In this document: piece after piece, positions 26,805-36,020 of the stretch
How the letters are laid out: each line of letters starts with the position of its first letter
How positions within the stretch are numbered: the stretch's first letter is position 1
DNA from: Flavobacterium sp. Leaf82
GTDB taxonomy: Bacteria; Bacteroidota; Bacteroidia; Flavobacteriales; Flavobacteriaceae
DNA: 64,000 bases
Direction: 5' to 3'
NCBI RefSeq assembly: GCF_001422725.1
Contig: NZ_LMMA01000023.1
Coordinates: 151,593 to 215,592, forward strand
Translations under genes and position numbers: made by a program
The notes under the pieces: model-generated
Databases searched by the model: none
What the model was told of the DNA's origin: nothing
The model's input: the letters and a program-made list of their open reading frames with translations, nothing else

Positions 26805-27515
26805 TTATTTTTTTGTTAATAAAAACTCCATGTCATTGTAACGATCGTAAACCATACCTTGAGCAATTTCATCTGCAAAATCTTTGCCTTGTATAATTTC
26901 TACAGCCTCAAGCGCTGTATCTATTCCAGAAGTAATTCCGGCACCCGTCAAAAACTTGCCATCAGCTACAAATCGTGCCTCTTGCTTCACTTTTATTTTT
27001 TTATGTAATCGCATCTCGTCCAAAGACCAATGGTGTGTAGTTGCAGAATGCCCGTCAAGAAGCCCAGTATTTGCCAGTATAAGACCTCCAGTACAAACTG
27101 ACATTGTAATTTGGGTCTTTTCATTTTGTTTTACAATCCAATCCATCATATTTTTGTCTTTTGAGATAGTTCTAACGATCTCCGGAGAGGTTCCTGGAAT
27201 TATCAGGATATCAGATTGAGGTGCATCGTAAATGGTATACTGCGACACCAAATTTACCGTCCCTCCATCCATAATTATCTGCTTTTTATTAGTAGCTGAT
27301 ACTGTGTAAATTTTGTATTTGCCTGTCATATTATTGGCCTTAACAAAAACATCAATCGGACCACCTGTGTCCACTATCTCTACTCCATCATACACTAATA
27401 CTCCAATATTGATCTTGCGATCTTTTGGAATATTGAATTGGCTATTTTGTGCATTAACATCTAATGAGCAAAAGAAAAACGAAAGAATTACCAAGGTAAT
27501 TTGTATTATTTTCAT
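26805..27515 (-). CDS. Secreted DJ-1/PfpI family protein
   Basis: This 236-residue protein has a cleavable signal peptide (to VNAQ, residue 23) followed by the DJ-1/PfpI fold: INIGVLVYDGVEIVDTGGPIDVF, ILIIPGT, and the nucleophile elbow MSVCTGG with Cys141. GHSATTHHW follows, as in isonitrile-hydratase and AraC-like amidotransferase relatives. Most homologues are cytoplasmic; the signal peptide places this one in the periplasm. The substrate is unknown. Confidence 0.88.
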   Translation of the reverse strand: MKIIQITLVILSFFFCSLDVNAQNSQFNIPKDRKINIGVLVYDGVEIVDTGGPIDVFVKANNMTGKYKIYTVSATNKKQIIMDGGTVNLVSQYTIYDAPQSDILIIPGTSPEIVRTISKDKNMMDWIVKQNEKTQITMSVCTGGLILANTGLLDGHSATTHHWSLDEMRLHKKIKVKQEARFVADGKFLTGAGITSGIDTALEAVEIIQGKDFADEIAQGMVYDRYNDMEFLLTKK

Positions 27516-27564
27516 GAGAAATTTTAATTTAAATAATAATTTGAATCGCTATATCTTATGCCGG

Positions 27565-27600
27565 CTAAGCTATTTTTGCGACGTGACAAAAGTAGCTTAG
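27565..27600 (-). promoter_or_regulatory. Large palindrome containing a -7 box upstream of the PfpI gene
   Basis: CTAAGCTA and TAGCTTAG are inverted, extended inward by TTTTTG/CAAAAG. On the minus strand the arm contains TACTTTTG (27587-27594), a TAnnTTTG-type -7 box about 72 bases before the PfpI ATG. This looks like a promoter overlapped by a symmetric operator. Confidence 0.4.
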
Positions 27601-27690
27601 TGTCAATCTATAAAAATTACACTTTTGGTATCTTTAATTGTACTTTGATGTTTTGTTGTGATACATAAAAACTAAAAACATAGAAATAAA

Positions 27691-27712
27691 AATTCAGGAT
27701 AACTACAAAATT
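27691..27712 (+). promoter_or_regulatory. Response-regulator site copy A
   Basis: AATTCAG, 7 bases, ACAAAATT; identity with copy B spans 29 bases (27686-27714 versus 28489-28517). A TGTATATT block follows where copies C and D have TGTAAACTT. No long gene follows: only a short transcript region ending in a terminator at 27821. Confidence 0.6.
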
Positions 27713-27724
27713 GAGTTGTATATT

Positions 27725-27821
27725 CAACGTTTGATTAAACAAGCTTTTAATAAGTAGACATAAAATGGAAGATTATGTTTATGGACACCCGCCATTTAAT
27801 TAGTTGCATGGCGGGTTTTTT
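27725..27821 (+). ncRNA. Candidate small RNA or 12-codon peptide transcript
   Basis: Between copy A of the regulator site and a strong terminator lie about 100 bases. The only frame is a 12-codon ORF (27765-27803, MEDYVYGHPPFN) whose end overlaps the terminator stem. This looks like a small regulatory RNA or leader peptide controlled by the same regulator as the lipid genes downstream. It is inferred from layout alone. Confidence 0.35.
27787..27821 (+). terminator. Strong rho-independent terminator
   Basis: ACCCGCCAT pairs with ATGGCGGGT around a 12-base loop, followed by a T-rich tract. Confidence 0.9.
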
Positions 27822-28490
27822 CCTTTTTGTTATGAGGCAGCCCAAATATGTTTAGAAGAATCCTGCAGCTACCAAGAACGGCACTTTTGGTTATATCAGC
27901 TCAGCATTTTTAAATTCGTTATTTCTTTACAAAATTACAGGCATTAATAATCTTGATTTAATTCCTCGTCAGGGAAAGATCCTATAAAAATAATTACCAA
28001 TTAGAATGGCAAGGTTCTGACAAAACAGCCTCCAGAGTCAGATGACTTTGGAGGCTTTAGTTTTTTGCGCTATATGACAGTAATTGTTTATGAATTCAAG
28101 CTCGCAATGCATTTGGAATTTGCTAAAAACCTTCAGCGGCAATCACAACAACTCCTGTAGATCTTCCCTAATATCCTTTACAGGTCTTAAGGTGAATGCT
28201 GCGCCTACGAACATAATTCACACTACTCAGTGGTAAACCTCAATGACTACAAGGATGTGTAAAAAAATGATCTAGAAAAAATTATTTCACTTAAGGATCA
28301 ATTCGGCAATTAAAGTTTCTAATCTAAATTTTTTAAACGTACTACATTGCTTCCTAATCGTAAATATTATCACAGATGTGCTGCTTCAAAAGTTAAATTT
28401 CTGTTTTAAAAAAAAAACAAAAACTAAAACAAAGCATTGATTTTCAACTACATAATACCAAAAATAATAGATATAAAAAAACGTAGAGAT
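27822..28490. other. Gene-poor stretch with decayed coding traces
   Basis: No intact gene is seen. Short open runs (around 27831-27945 and 28190-28310, + strand) have protein-like composition but are broken by stops, suggesting old gene remains. Confidence 0.3.
28022..28066 (+). terminator. Terminator-like hairpin
   Basis: AGCCTCCA and TGGAGGCT pair, extended inward by GAGTCA/TGACTT, with A-rich and T-rich flanks (AAAAC...TTTAGTTTTTT). No intact gene precedes it. Confidence 0.7.
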
Positions 28491-28493
28491 AAA

Positions 28494-28515
28494 AATTCAG
28501 GATAACTACAAAATT
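28494..28515 (+). promoter_or_regulatory. Response-regulator site copy B
   Basis: AATTCAG, 7 bases, ACAAAATT, followed by TATAATCTTT as possible -7 region. It lies upstream of the PAP2/EptA-like/DUF1345 genes. Confidence 0.6.
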
Positions 28516-28685
28516 GAATTATAATCTTTCACAATAAAATATTTCTAATATTTTATCAAGGTTAAGCCAGTGTAAAGTTATGATAAACAAAGATTTATAA
28601 AATGTATCAATTATTCCTTGAACATACGATTATTAAAATAAAGAAGATCCGTTACGTGCAATTAAATCCTCCGATAAAATACGTA

Positions 28686-29513
28686 ATGAACTCAATTGTA
28701 ATTGACAATTTTTCCAAGCTGAAATTATCTCTTTTTTATTTACCAGCTTTTCTTATTTCTGCCATTTTAAGTTTACTGTATATAGAGGATTCACTTCGTG
28801 CTGAGTCATACATAAAAATTCAGCAGGATTACTTTTTTCTACTAAATTCAATTCTTTCGAGATATCCCAGTATACAATACAATCTTACTGAAACTGGCAA
28901 TGCATTAGTCGTGTTTTCGTTTTTAAGCATTTTTATTTTATACGCACCAAAACTATGGGAGTCTTTAGCCTCCGCACTTCTTATATCCTGTATGTTTTCA
29001 AGTTTTCTGAAAAAAATCTTCGCAGTGCCAAGGCCCGCTGCTGTATTTAACAATGATAGTTTTATAATCATCGGTAAAACCTTGTCGGGCAATAACAGCG
29101 TGCCTTCGGGTCATTCAATAACAGTTTTTACAGCACTCACTCTCTTATTATTTGCATTTATGCCCCGCAAGCTTAAACTTAAAATAATATGGAGCTCTTT
29201 TATTGTAATTACAGGCCTGATCCTTGTTTTTACAAGAGTTGGCGTTGGAGCTCATTACCCTATAGATGTCATCATAGGCAGTATTATCGGATATGTTTCG
29301 GCATTGCTTGGTATATTTATAAGCAAAAAATACAATCTCTGGAAATGGATAAATGAAAAAAAATATTATCCTTTTTTCATAACAGCCTCTCTAGTCTGTT
29401 CTTTAGTATTGATAAATAAAATTATTAATGAAAATTTTATCATATATTATTTATCTTTACTAACCTTGACATTCTCTCTAATTAAAATTGTTGCCGTATA
29501 TGCTAAAAAGTAA
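28686..29513 (+). CDS. Membrane PAP2-family lipid phosphatase
   Basis: The start is placed at ATG 28686 (MNSIVIDNFSKLKLSLFY), just before the first helix; an upstream in-frame ATG at 28602 is also possible. The ~275-residue protein has six hydrophobic helices and all three PAP2 motifs: KKIFAVPRP, SVPSGHS and TRVGVGAHYPID. PAP2 enzymes of this type remove phosphate from lipid A, undecaprenyl pyrophosphate or phosphatidate. Overlap with the phosphoethanolamine transferase gene suggests removal of a phosphate group and its replacement or capping on lipid A, which is inference. Confidence 0.87.
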   Translation: MNSIVIDNFSKLKLSLFYLPAFLISAILSLLYIEDSLRAESYIKIQQDYFFLLNSILSRYPSIQYNLTETGNALVVFSFLSIFILYAPKLWESLASALLISCMFSSFLKKIFAVPRPAAVFNNDSFIIIGKTLSGNNSVPSGHSITVFTALTLLLFAFMPRKLKLKIIWSSFIVITGLILVFTRVGVGAHYPIDVIIGSIIGYVSALLGIFISKKYNLWKWINEKKYYPFFITASLVCSLVLINKIINENFIIYYLSLLTLTFSLIKIVAVYAKK

Positions 29514-31020
29514 TTTATCAACCGCGCAATTTGCCTTTATAATGAGCTTTGTAAATTTTTTAATCTTTCACTATCCTTTCTTCAGCTTTGTATTGAATAA
29601 TCTTGATTATGCGAGTTTTAACGGCATCATAATAATTCTCAGCTTAGTACTATTAATGCTGGTTTTAAATTTTTTAGTTTTTTATTTCCTGCTTTTTCTC
29701 TCCCGCTATACAGGTAAACTGCTGCTTTTACTATTTTTTATAATCAATGCCGCTGCTGTTTATTTTATTAATACATACAGTATAATTATAGATGAAAGCA
29801 TGGTTGGCAACATAACGAACACTAATCCTGTAGAATCAAGCAGTTTCTTTTCAATAAAATTAGTTTTATACATAATTGTAATGGGCATTATTCCGGGCAT
29901 ATTGATTTTTAAAATAAAAATCATAAATGAACCATTTAAAAAATTTATAACGCTATGCACTTCTGCCCTTATCCTGGTTTTGATACTGGTTTTTGTTAAT
30001 TCCGGTAACTGGTTGTGGATTGACAAAAATTCAAAAAAACTGGGAGGATTGGCAATGCCATGGTCTTATAGTGTCAACACATCGCTTTTTTACATTCACC
30101 AGTACAAGAAAAATCAGAAAGAAATATTATTACCAGATGCTGTTATTAAGGACAACAAAAAATCCATTGTGGTTTTAGTAATAGGTGAATCTGCAAGAAG
30201 TGAGAACTTTTCTTTATACGGCTATAAGAAAAAAACCAATCCGCTGCTTTCGAAAACAGAGAATTTATACCACTTTAAGGCTGTTTCTTCTGCAACTTAC
30301 ACCACCGCAGGCGTAAAAGCAATTCTTGACTATAAAAAGACTGATGAACTTTATGAAATATTACCTAACTACTTATTTAGAAATAATATAGAAGTTATCT
30401 GGAGAACAACAAACTGGGGAGAGCCTCCTCTCCATATAAAAAATTATCAGAACAGGGAATTTTTAAGTCGGTCATGTGAAGGAGCAGACTGCAGTTACGA
30501 CGGGATTCTCCTTACTCGCTTTAAAGATCAGGTACTTGCCAGTAAAAAGGATAAAATTCTCTTTGTATTGCATACCAGTACCAGCCACGGACCTACCTAC
30601 AGCAAGAAATATCCTGCGCAATTTCAAAATTTCAGCCCAGTGTGCAGCAGCGTTGAATTGGGAAACTGCTCTAAGACTGAATTACTAAACGCCTATGATA
30701 ACACCATAGTTTATACTGATTACATCCTCAAGACTGTTATTGATAATTTAAAAGAATTAAAAGACTATAACAGTACAATGATTTTTGTTTCAGATCACGG
30801 TGAATCACTGGGAGAAAAAAATCTTTATATGCACGGTCTTCCAATAAGTATTGCACCAAAAGAGCAGTATGAAATCCCGTTTATTGTATGGGTATCAGAA
30901 AATTCAAAAAAGATTAAGCCAAATAAAACACTTTCACAAAATCATGTTTTTCACAGTGTTTTAAATTTTCTAAATATTGAAAGTCCTATTTATAATGAAA
31001 AATTGAACATTTTTGAATAG
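29500..31020 (+). CDS. EptA-like phosphoethanolamine transferase
   Basis: The start is ATG 29500, overlapping the PAP2 stop by 14 bases; the frame extends four codons upstream only through TTG codons. Five N-terminal helices (about 1-175) are followed by an alkaline-phosphatase-fold sulfatase domain. The motifs are VVLVIGESARSENFSLYGY (metal site), ATYTTAGVKA (the expected catalytic Thr), HTSTSHGPTYSKKYP and IFVSDHGESLGEKNLYMHG. The enzyme transfers phosphoethanolamine from phosphatidylethanolamine to lipid A on the periplasmic side. Such modification lowers the binding of cationic peptides. It sits in a unit with PAP2 and DUF1345 genes. Confidence 0.88.
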   Translation: MLKSNLSTAQFAFIMSFVNFLIFHYPFFSFVLNNLDYASFNGIIIILSLVLLMLVLNFLVFYFLLFLSRYTGKLLLLLFFIINAAAVYFINTYSIIIDESMVGNITNTNPVESSSFFSIKLVLYIIVMGIIPGILIFKIKIINEPFKKFITLCTSALILVLILVFVNSGNWLWIDKNSKKLGGLAMPWSYSVNTSLFYIHQYKKNQKEILLPDAVIKDNKKSIVVLVIGESARSENFSLYGYKKKTNPLLSKTENLYHFKAVSSATYTTAGVKAILDYKKTDELYEILPNYLFRNNIEVIWRTTNWGEPPLHIKNYQNREFLSRSCEGADCSYDGILLTRFKDQVLASKKDKILFVLHTSTSHGPTYSKKYPAQFQNFSPVCSSVELGNCSKTELLNAYDNTIVYTDYILKTVIDNLKELKDYNSTMIFVSDHGESLGEKNLYMHGLPISIAPKEQYEIPFIVWVSENSKKIKPNKTLSQNHVFHSVLNFLNIESPIYNEKLNIFE

Positions 31021-31052
31021 CAGTTTTTAATAAATAAATTATGTAATTAATT

Positions 31053-31703
31053 ATGAATGCAACAGCTTTTATTAACCGGCTCAGCAACAGGTCGAGACTT
31101 ATTATTTCTTCAGCTGCAGGAGGAATTACTGCTATTATTATCGGAAGTGGTACAAACAAAGCTTCTGTACATCTAATGGCAGTCTGGCTGGCATTTTCCT
31201 TGACCCATTTATTTTTTGCGTGGTTCACCATCCTGACCTGCAGGGTGGATGAACTCAGAATAAGCGCTAAAAAACAGGATTCGGGACGCACGGTATTATC
31301 GGTATTTATGCTTTTAACAACATCCGTAAGTCTTATGGGAATCTTGCTGCTCTATCTATCTGCCGGGCAAAAAACTGGAACGGAATTAATTACGCATACT
31401 GTCATGACTTTATCCTCGGTGGGCACTGCCTGGTCGGTAGTACATACAACGTTTGCATTCAAATATGCTAACCTTCATTATTCATACGATGGTCTTGATT
31501 TTCCCGGAGAAAAAGAACCGGACTATTTAGATTTTGTTTACTTTTCTTTTGTAATCGGCACAACATTTCAGGTTTCTGATGTTTCAATTCTTAATCGAAA
31601 GATTAGACGAACTGCCTTATTACACGGGGTTTTGTCATTTCTGTTTAATACAACCATACTCGCATTAGGAATAAACATTATTTCCAGCATGGCACAAAAA
31701 TAA
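31053..31703 (+). CDS. DUF1345 family membrane protein
   Basis: This 216-residue protein has five hydrophobic helices and the DUF1345 hallmarks: WLAFSLTHLFFAWFTILTCRVDELRISAKKQDSGR, VVHTTFAFKYANLHY and DYLDFVYFSFVIGTTFQVSDV. DUF1345 is an uncharacterised membrane family with a channel-like conserved core. A longer paralogue lies at 52233-53003. It starts 32 bases after the EptA-like gene, so it is the third gene of that operon. Confidence 0.88.
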   Translation: MNATAFINRLSNRSRLIISSAAGGITAIIIGSGTNKASVHLMAVWLAFSLTHLFFAWFTILTCRVDELRISAKKQDSGRTVLSVFMLLTTSVSLMGILLLYLSAGQKTGTELITHTVMTLSSVGTAWSVVHTTFAFKYANLHYSYDGLDFPGEKEPDYLDFVYFSFVIGTTFQVSDVSILNRKIRRTALLHGVLSFLFNTTILALGINIISSMAQK

Positions 31704-31790
31704 TGTGCTGCACTTCTAAAATTTAGTAATCACAATTATTTTCAGTAAAAATAATCTCATTTATTAGTTAAAAAAAAAAGAAACTGCTAA

Positions 31791-31812
31791 AATTCAGATT
31801 TAATTCAAAATT
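31791..31812 (+). promoter_or_regulatory. Response-regulator site copy C
   Basis: AATTCAGATTT and AATTCAAAATT form a near-perfect 11-base direct repeat, the geometry bound by OmpR-type dimers. TGTAAACTTA (31817-31826) follows as a -7-like box. It lies 140 bases before the response-regulator ATG, suggesting autoregulation. Confidence 0.65.
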
Positions 31813-31951
31813 GGAATGTAAACTTACATGTTTTTCAAAAAACATATTACAAGAGTTTAGATAAAATGAAAGCAAAAAGAGCTTTAGTTTATGTCCTTAT
31901 ATCTTAAATTTATATTAGTAAAAATCTGTTATCAATTCGTAATTAATTTTA

Positions 31952-32626
31952 ATGAAAATTCTAATAATAGAGGATGAGCAGGAAATAGCTCAAAGCATAT
32001 CGAGTTATTTTAAAGACAACGGTGTCACATGTGAGACCGTGTACAATTACGCTCAAGCGGTACAGAAAATTGACAACTATGATTATGACTGTATACTTTT
32101 AGACCTAACCCTTCCTGATGGGAATGGATTTGATATATTAAAAGAACTTAGAAATAAAGATAAAACAGACGGTGTGATCATAATTTCGGCTAAAGAAACA
32201 CTTGAAACAAGGATTGAAGGATTCAGCCTTGGGGCTGATGATTATCTTACTAAACCGTTTCATCTTTCAGAACTGCTGGTAAGAATGCAGGCTCTTGTAA
32301 GACGCAGAAACTTTAAGGGAAGCAACAGTATTGTTTTTAAAGAAATCCGAATTGAAATTTTCACAAAAACTGTAATGGTTAATGAACTGAGAGTAGATTT
32401 GACACGAAAAGAACTCAACCTTCTTTTGTTTCTGATAGGAAACAACAACAAGGTGCTTTCAAAAGCCGCAATTGCAGAGCACCTCTCAGGAGATATGGCC
32501 GATATGCTTGACAGCCATGATTTTATATATGCACATATTAAAAACCTCAAAAAAAAACTGGCCAAGGCTGGTTCTGGCGACTACATTAGAACAGTTTACG
32601 GCGAAGGATATAAATGGGAAAAATGA
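31952..32626 (+). CDS. OmpR-family response regulator
   Basis: This 224-residue protein has a receiver domain (1-115) with the acidic pair IEDE, phosphoacceptor D51 (CILLDLTLPDGNG), the switch residue in IIISAKE, and Lys in TKPF. A winged-helix DNA-binding domain follows (130-224; LTRKELNLLLFLIGNNNKVLSKAAIAEHL ... YIRTVYGEGYKW). It overlaps the kinase gene by 13 bases, so the pair is translationally coupled. Its likely sites are the four direct-repeat elements at 27.7-34.0 kb. Confidence 0.95.
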   Translation: MKILIIEDEQEIAQSISSYFKDNGVTCETVYNYAQAVQKIDNYDYDCILLDLTLPDGNGFDILKELRNKDKTDGVIIISAKETLETRIEGFSLGADDYLTKPFHLSELLVRMQALVRRRNFKGSNSIVFKEIRIEIFTKTVMVNELRVDLTRKELNLLLFLIGNNNKVLSKAAIAEHLSGDMADMLDSHDFIYAHIKNLKKKLAKAGSGDYIRTVYGEGYKWEK

Positions 32627-33888
32627 ATAAAAAAAAACTGCTTCATAAAACTACACGTGATTTTCTTGCCCTGGCTGTAGTCATTCTGATCATCTGTGCT
32701 CCAATATTCTACTTTGTAAGTCAATGGCTATATGTTTACGAAACAGAAGAAGTGCTGGTGCAGCATAAAAATGCTTTTGTAAAGCAAAGCACCAAGAATT
32801 TCACGGCAGAGGATATAAAGACATGGAACAGATTCAATCTGCATTTTACCATACTTCCGGATATGGGAGTTACAAAGGACTCGATCGTCGGTACTATGCA
32901 GGAAGATTCAGCAGTTGATGAAAAAGAACCTTTTCGCATTATTTATGCACCTGTCGAAATTGCAGGTAAAAGATACACCTACACCGAAAAAATACATCTT
33001 TTGGAAATGGAACGTATGGTTTACAGCATAGCAGCCATGTTTACTTTTATAATTATAATACTCTTTATTGGAATTGTCTGGCTTTCAAAAAAAACGGCTT
33101 CTAAACGCTGGAAACCCTTCTACAATACTTTGGATCAGATTCATGAATTTGAAATAGATAAAAATAAACCGCCACATTTTGTAGAGACAGACATTGATGA
33201 ATTTGACCGTCTAAATAAAAGCCTTGAAACTCTAATTGAGAAAAACACGGCTATTTATAAGGGCCAGCGAGAATTTGTTGAAAATGCGGCACATGAACTT
33301 CAGACCCCTCTGGCGCTATTCCAAAATAAAATTGACACACTTTTCCAGATGCAACTCAATAAAGAACAGACTCATGTGCTGGGGGCTTTGAGCAGAGATG
33401 TTGCTAAACTAAACAGACTCAATAAAAACCTATTGCTGTTGTCTAAAATTGAACATGAAATCTACTTGGAGAAAAACACCATTTTAATTAATGAACACAT
33501 TGACAAACATTTGGATTTTTTCAATGAACAGGCAGAATTGAAAGAAATTTTAATAAATGTGCAGATTTCTGAACAATTGAAAATCATCGGAAATCCCGTT
33601 CTGACAGAAATATTAATTAATAACCTTGTTCTTAATGCTGTGCGTCATAATCATGATGGCGGTAGTATTATTATCCGAACAATGAGTAGCGAACTGCTTA
33701 TTTTAAATACAGGGGTAAATATCCCTCTTCCTATTGAAAAATTATTTAACCGCTTTGTTAAAAGCGGAGCATCATCAAATGGTAATGGCCTAGGACTGGC
33801 AATAATAAAAAAAATCACGGAATTAAATGGCTGGAAAATCTCTTACTCTTACAATAATAATATTCATTGTTTCAGTGTTCGTTTCTGA
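32614..33888 (+). CDS. Sensor histidine kinase
   Basis: This 424-residue protein (ATG 32614, or the in-frame ATG at codon 4) has two membrane helices (about 17-37 and 137-157) flanking a ~100-residue periplasmic sensor. The H-box reads ENAAHELQTPLALFQ with His227, the N-box is NNLVLNAVRHN, and the G-box is GNGLGLAIIKK. The size and layout resemble PmrB/QseC-type kinases that sense cations or antimicrobial peptides. The signal here is unknown. Confidence 0.95.
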   Translation: MGKMNKKKLLHKTTRDFLALAVVILIICAPIFYFVSQWLYVYETEEVLVQHKNAFVKQSTKNFTAEDIKTWNRFNLHFTILPDMGVTKDSIVGTMQEDSAVDEKEPFRIIYAPVEIAGKRYTYTEKIHLLEMERMVYSIAAMFTFIIIILFIGIVWLSKKTASKRWKPFYNTLDQIHEFEIDKNKPPHFVETDIDEFDRLNKSLETLIEKNTAIYKGQREFVENAAHELQTPLALFQNKIDTLFQMQLNKEQTHVLGALSRDVAKLNRLNKNLLLLSKIEHEIYLEKNTILINEHIDKHLDFFNEQAELKEILINVQISEQLKIIGNPVLTEILINNLVLNAVRHNHDGGSIIIRTMSSELLILNTGVNIPLPIEKLFNRFVKSGASSNGNGLGLAIIKKITELNGWKISYSYNNNIHCFSVRF

Positions 33889-34003
33889 GAGTTCTGCATT
33901 AACCCATTTTTTACATATTTTCATATGAATTATTGATAAATACGTCATAAAAAAAACCTGAAGAATAATTCTTCAATAATAATAATTCTTAACAAAAACC
34001 AAA

Positions 34004-34025
34004 AATTCAGATTTAATACAATATT
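34004..34025 (+). promoter_or_regulatory. Response-regulator site copy D
   Basis: AATTCAG, 7 bases, ACAATATT, followed by TGTAAACTTTG at 34030-34040, a convincing -7 box. The site lies about 35 bases before the ATG at 34060 and shows that the frame start at 34024 is not the real one. Confidence 0.65.
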
Positions 34026-34059
34026 GAGATGTAAACTTTGCTCTGTAATTATTGAGTTT

Positions 34060-36018
34060 ATGAGTAAGTTATCGTTAAAAACTGGCAGATATGCATTGCC
34101 GGTTCATTTTATAATCTGGTTTTTAATTCTTTCACAGGTTCTTAGAATTATATTTTTTATCTGGCAGTATGATGAAGTTTCATGGAATATTATTGATATT
34201 TTAAGAACCCTACTCACAGGTCTGTTTTTTGATGCCGGCACAATAGTTTTTATATCCCTTCCCGGACTTATTTATTATACTCTGATACCTGAAAAATGGG
34301 TAGGTTCAATTCTGGATAAGATAATAGTTATCTTTTTTACCTCTTTAAATATTTTTATTCTTGTATTCACATTTTTCGCAGAGCTCACATTCTGGGACGA
34401 ATTTAAAACCCGTTTCAATTTTATAGCTGTCGACTATCTTATTTATACACACGAAGTCGTAGCTAATATACAGCAGTCATATCCATTGCCAATCTTAATA
34501 TCTGGAGTTTTAATTATTTCTTTATTTTTCCTGTTTATTTTTCACAAAAGAGATGCTTTTAGTCAAACATTTAATAGTCCTGCTGATTTAAGGATAAAGT
34601 TTGCTGTACTTGGAATATGCGTATCCTTAGCACTATTCTTTGGATCTTTTATATTCAATTATCAGGCTGAATGGTCTTCCAACAGATATAACTCTGAAAT
34701 ATCAAAATCGGGTATTTATTCATTTTTTGCTGCTTTTCGTAACAATCAGATGAAATACCCAGACTTTTATACAAGTATTGACAACGATACAGCATTTCGA
34801 ATTGTCAAAAACAAACTAAAGGATCCTTCAACCACTTTTACCACAACAGGCTATTCCATTCATAGAAGCATTAAGGACAGCCAGTCTGCGCTGGATCGCA
34901 AAAATGTTGTATTTATACTTATTGAGAGCTTCAGCGGAAGCTTTTTAAAAGAGTTTGGCAATAAGGAAAATATCACACCTTTTATGGATAGTCTGGCGCA
35001 GAAAAGTATATTTTTCAATGATATGTACGCTACAGGCACAAGAACCGTCAGAGGTATGGAGGCCGTAACACTCTGCATTCCTCCTACTCCGGGACAGTCA
35101 ATCGTTAAACGGCCAGAGAATCAAAACCTCTACACTGTCAGCAACGTATTTAAATCAAAAGCATATGACTCTAATTTTTTCTATGGGGGTGACGGTTATT
35201 TTGACAATATGAATTCCTACTTCGGAGGAAATGGTTTTACAATTTATGACCGAGGCAGGGGAAGTGTCCTGAGCGACAAGATTAAGACAGTCCGCCATAA
35301 CATTACGGATAAAGAGGTTACATTTGAAAATGCATGGGGAATCTGTGATGAGGATATTTTCAATAAAATGCTAACTGTTGCCGATAAGCAGTTTAAAGAA
35401 GGAAAGCCTTTCTTTAACTTCGTTATGACTACATCTAATCACAGGCCTTTTACTTATCCGTCAGGAAAAATAGATATCCCCTCGGGTACAAGTCGTGAGG
35501 GAGCTGTTAAGTATACTGATTATGCACTTAAGCAGTTATTCACAAAAGCGCGCACAAAACCATGGTTTAAAAATACAGTTTTTGTAGTTATTGCAGACCA
35601 TTGTGCCAGCAGTGCCGGAAAAGATGAAATTGATGTTGCAAACTATCATATTCCAGCCTTTATAGTTAATATGCCTTCACAGTACAATCAAAAAATTACA
35701 AAACAATGTTCACAGATTGACCTCTGGCCTACATTATTTTCTCTTTTTCAATGGCATTATGAATCAGGATTTTTTGGAAAGGACGTTCTTGATGCTGAAT
35801 TTGAACAGCGTGCCTTCCTTGGAACATACAGAAAGCTTGTCTTAATGAAAAAGGAGAAAGTAATGATCCTTTCCGACCAGAAAAAACAAGCATTCTATAA
35901 TTGGAACAAAGCAGATAACAGTCTTACTCCTGTGCCAATGGATAAATCCTTTCTAGAGGAAACAATTGCCTGGTATCAGACTGCTGATTATCTATTTACC
36001 CACAAACTTTTAAAATAA
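34060..36018 (+). CDS. LtaS-like membrane sulfatase (phosphoglycerol/phospho-headgroup transferase)
   Basis: The start at ATG 34060 is chosen because the promoter-like element D overlaps any earlier start. The 652-residue protein has five N-terminal helices and an extracytoplasmic sulfatase-fold domain. The motifs are FILIESFSGSFL (metal ligand Glu), ATGTRTVRGMEA (catalytic Thr near 329), FVMTTSNHRPFTYP and VVIADHCASSAG. LtaS-type enzymes transfer glycerol phosphate from phosphatidylglycerol and release diacylglycerol. In a Gram-negative host the acceptor may be lipid A or a periplasmic glycan (inference). The diacylglycerol kinase gene follows after two bases, which fits recycling of the diacylglycerol. 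Confidence 0.87.
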   Translation: MSKLSLKTGRYALPVHFIIWFLILSQVLRIIFFIWQYDEVSWNIIDILRTLLTGLFFDAGTIVFISLPGLIYYTLIPEKWVGSILDKIIVIFFTSLNIFILVFTFFAELTFWDEFKTRFNFIAVDYLIYTHEVVANIQQSYPLPILISGVLIISLFFLFIFHKRDAFSQTFNSPADLRIKFAVLGICVSLALFFGSFIFNYQAEWSSNRYNSEISKSGIYSFFAAFRNNQMKYPDFYTSIDNDTAFRIVKNKLKDPSTTFTTTGYSIHRSIKDSQSALDRKNVVFILIESFSGSFLKEFGNKENITPFMDSLAQKSIFFNDMYATGTRTVRGMEAVTLCIPPTPGQSIVKRPENQNLYTVSNVFKSKAYDSNFFYGGDGYFDNMNSYFGGNGFTIYDRGRGSVLSDKIKTVRHNITDKEVTFENAWGICDEDIFNKMLTVADKQFKEGKPFFNFVMTTSNHRPFTYPSGKIDIPSGTSREGAVKYTDYALKQLFTKARTKPWFKNTVFVVIADHCASSAGKDEIDVANYHIPAFIVNMPSQYNQKITKQCSQIDLWPTLFSLFQWHYESGFFGKDVLDAEFEQRAFLGTYRKLVLMKKEKVMILSDQKKQAFYNWNKADNSLTPVPMDKSFLEETIAWYQTADYLFTHKLLK

Positions 36019-36020
36019 TA

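Noticed and set aside
31688..31712. TGGCACAAAAA at the end of the DUF1345 gene as sigma-54 promoter
   Set aside because: It is within the coding region, and the -12 GC is not ten bases after GG.
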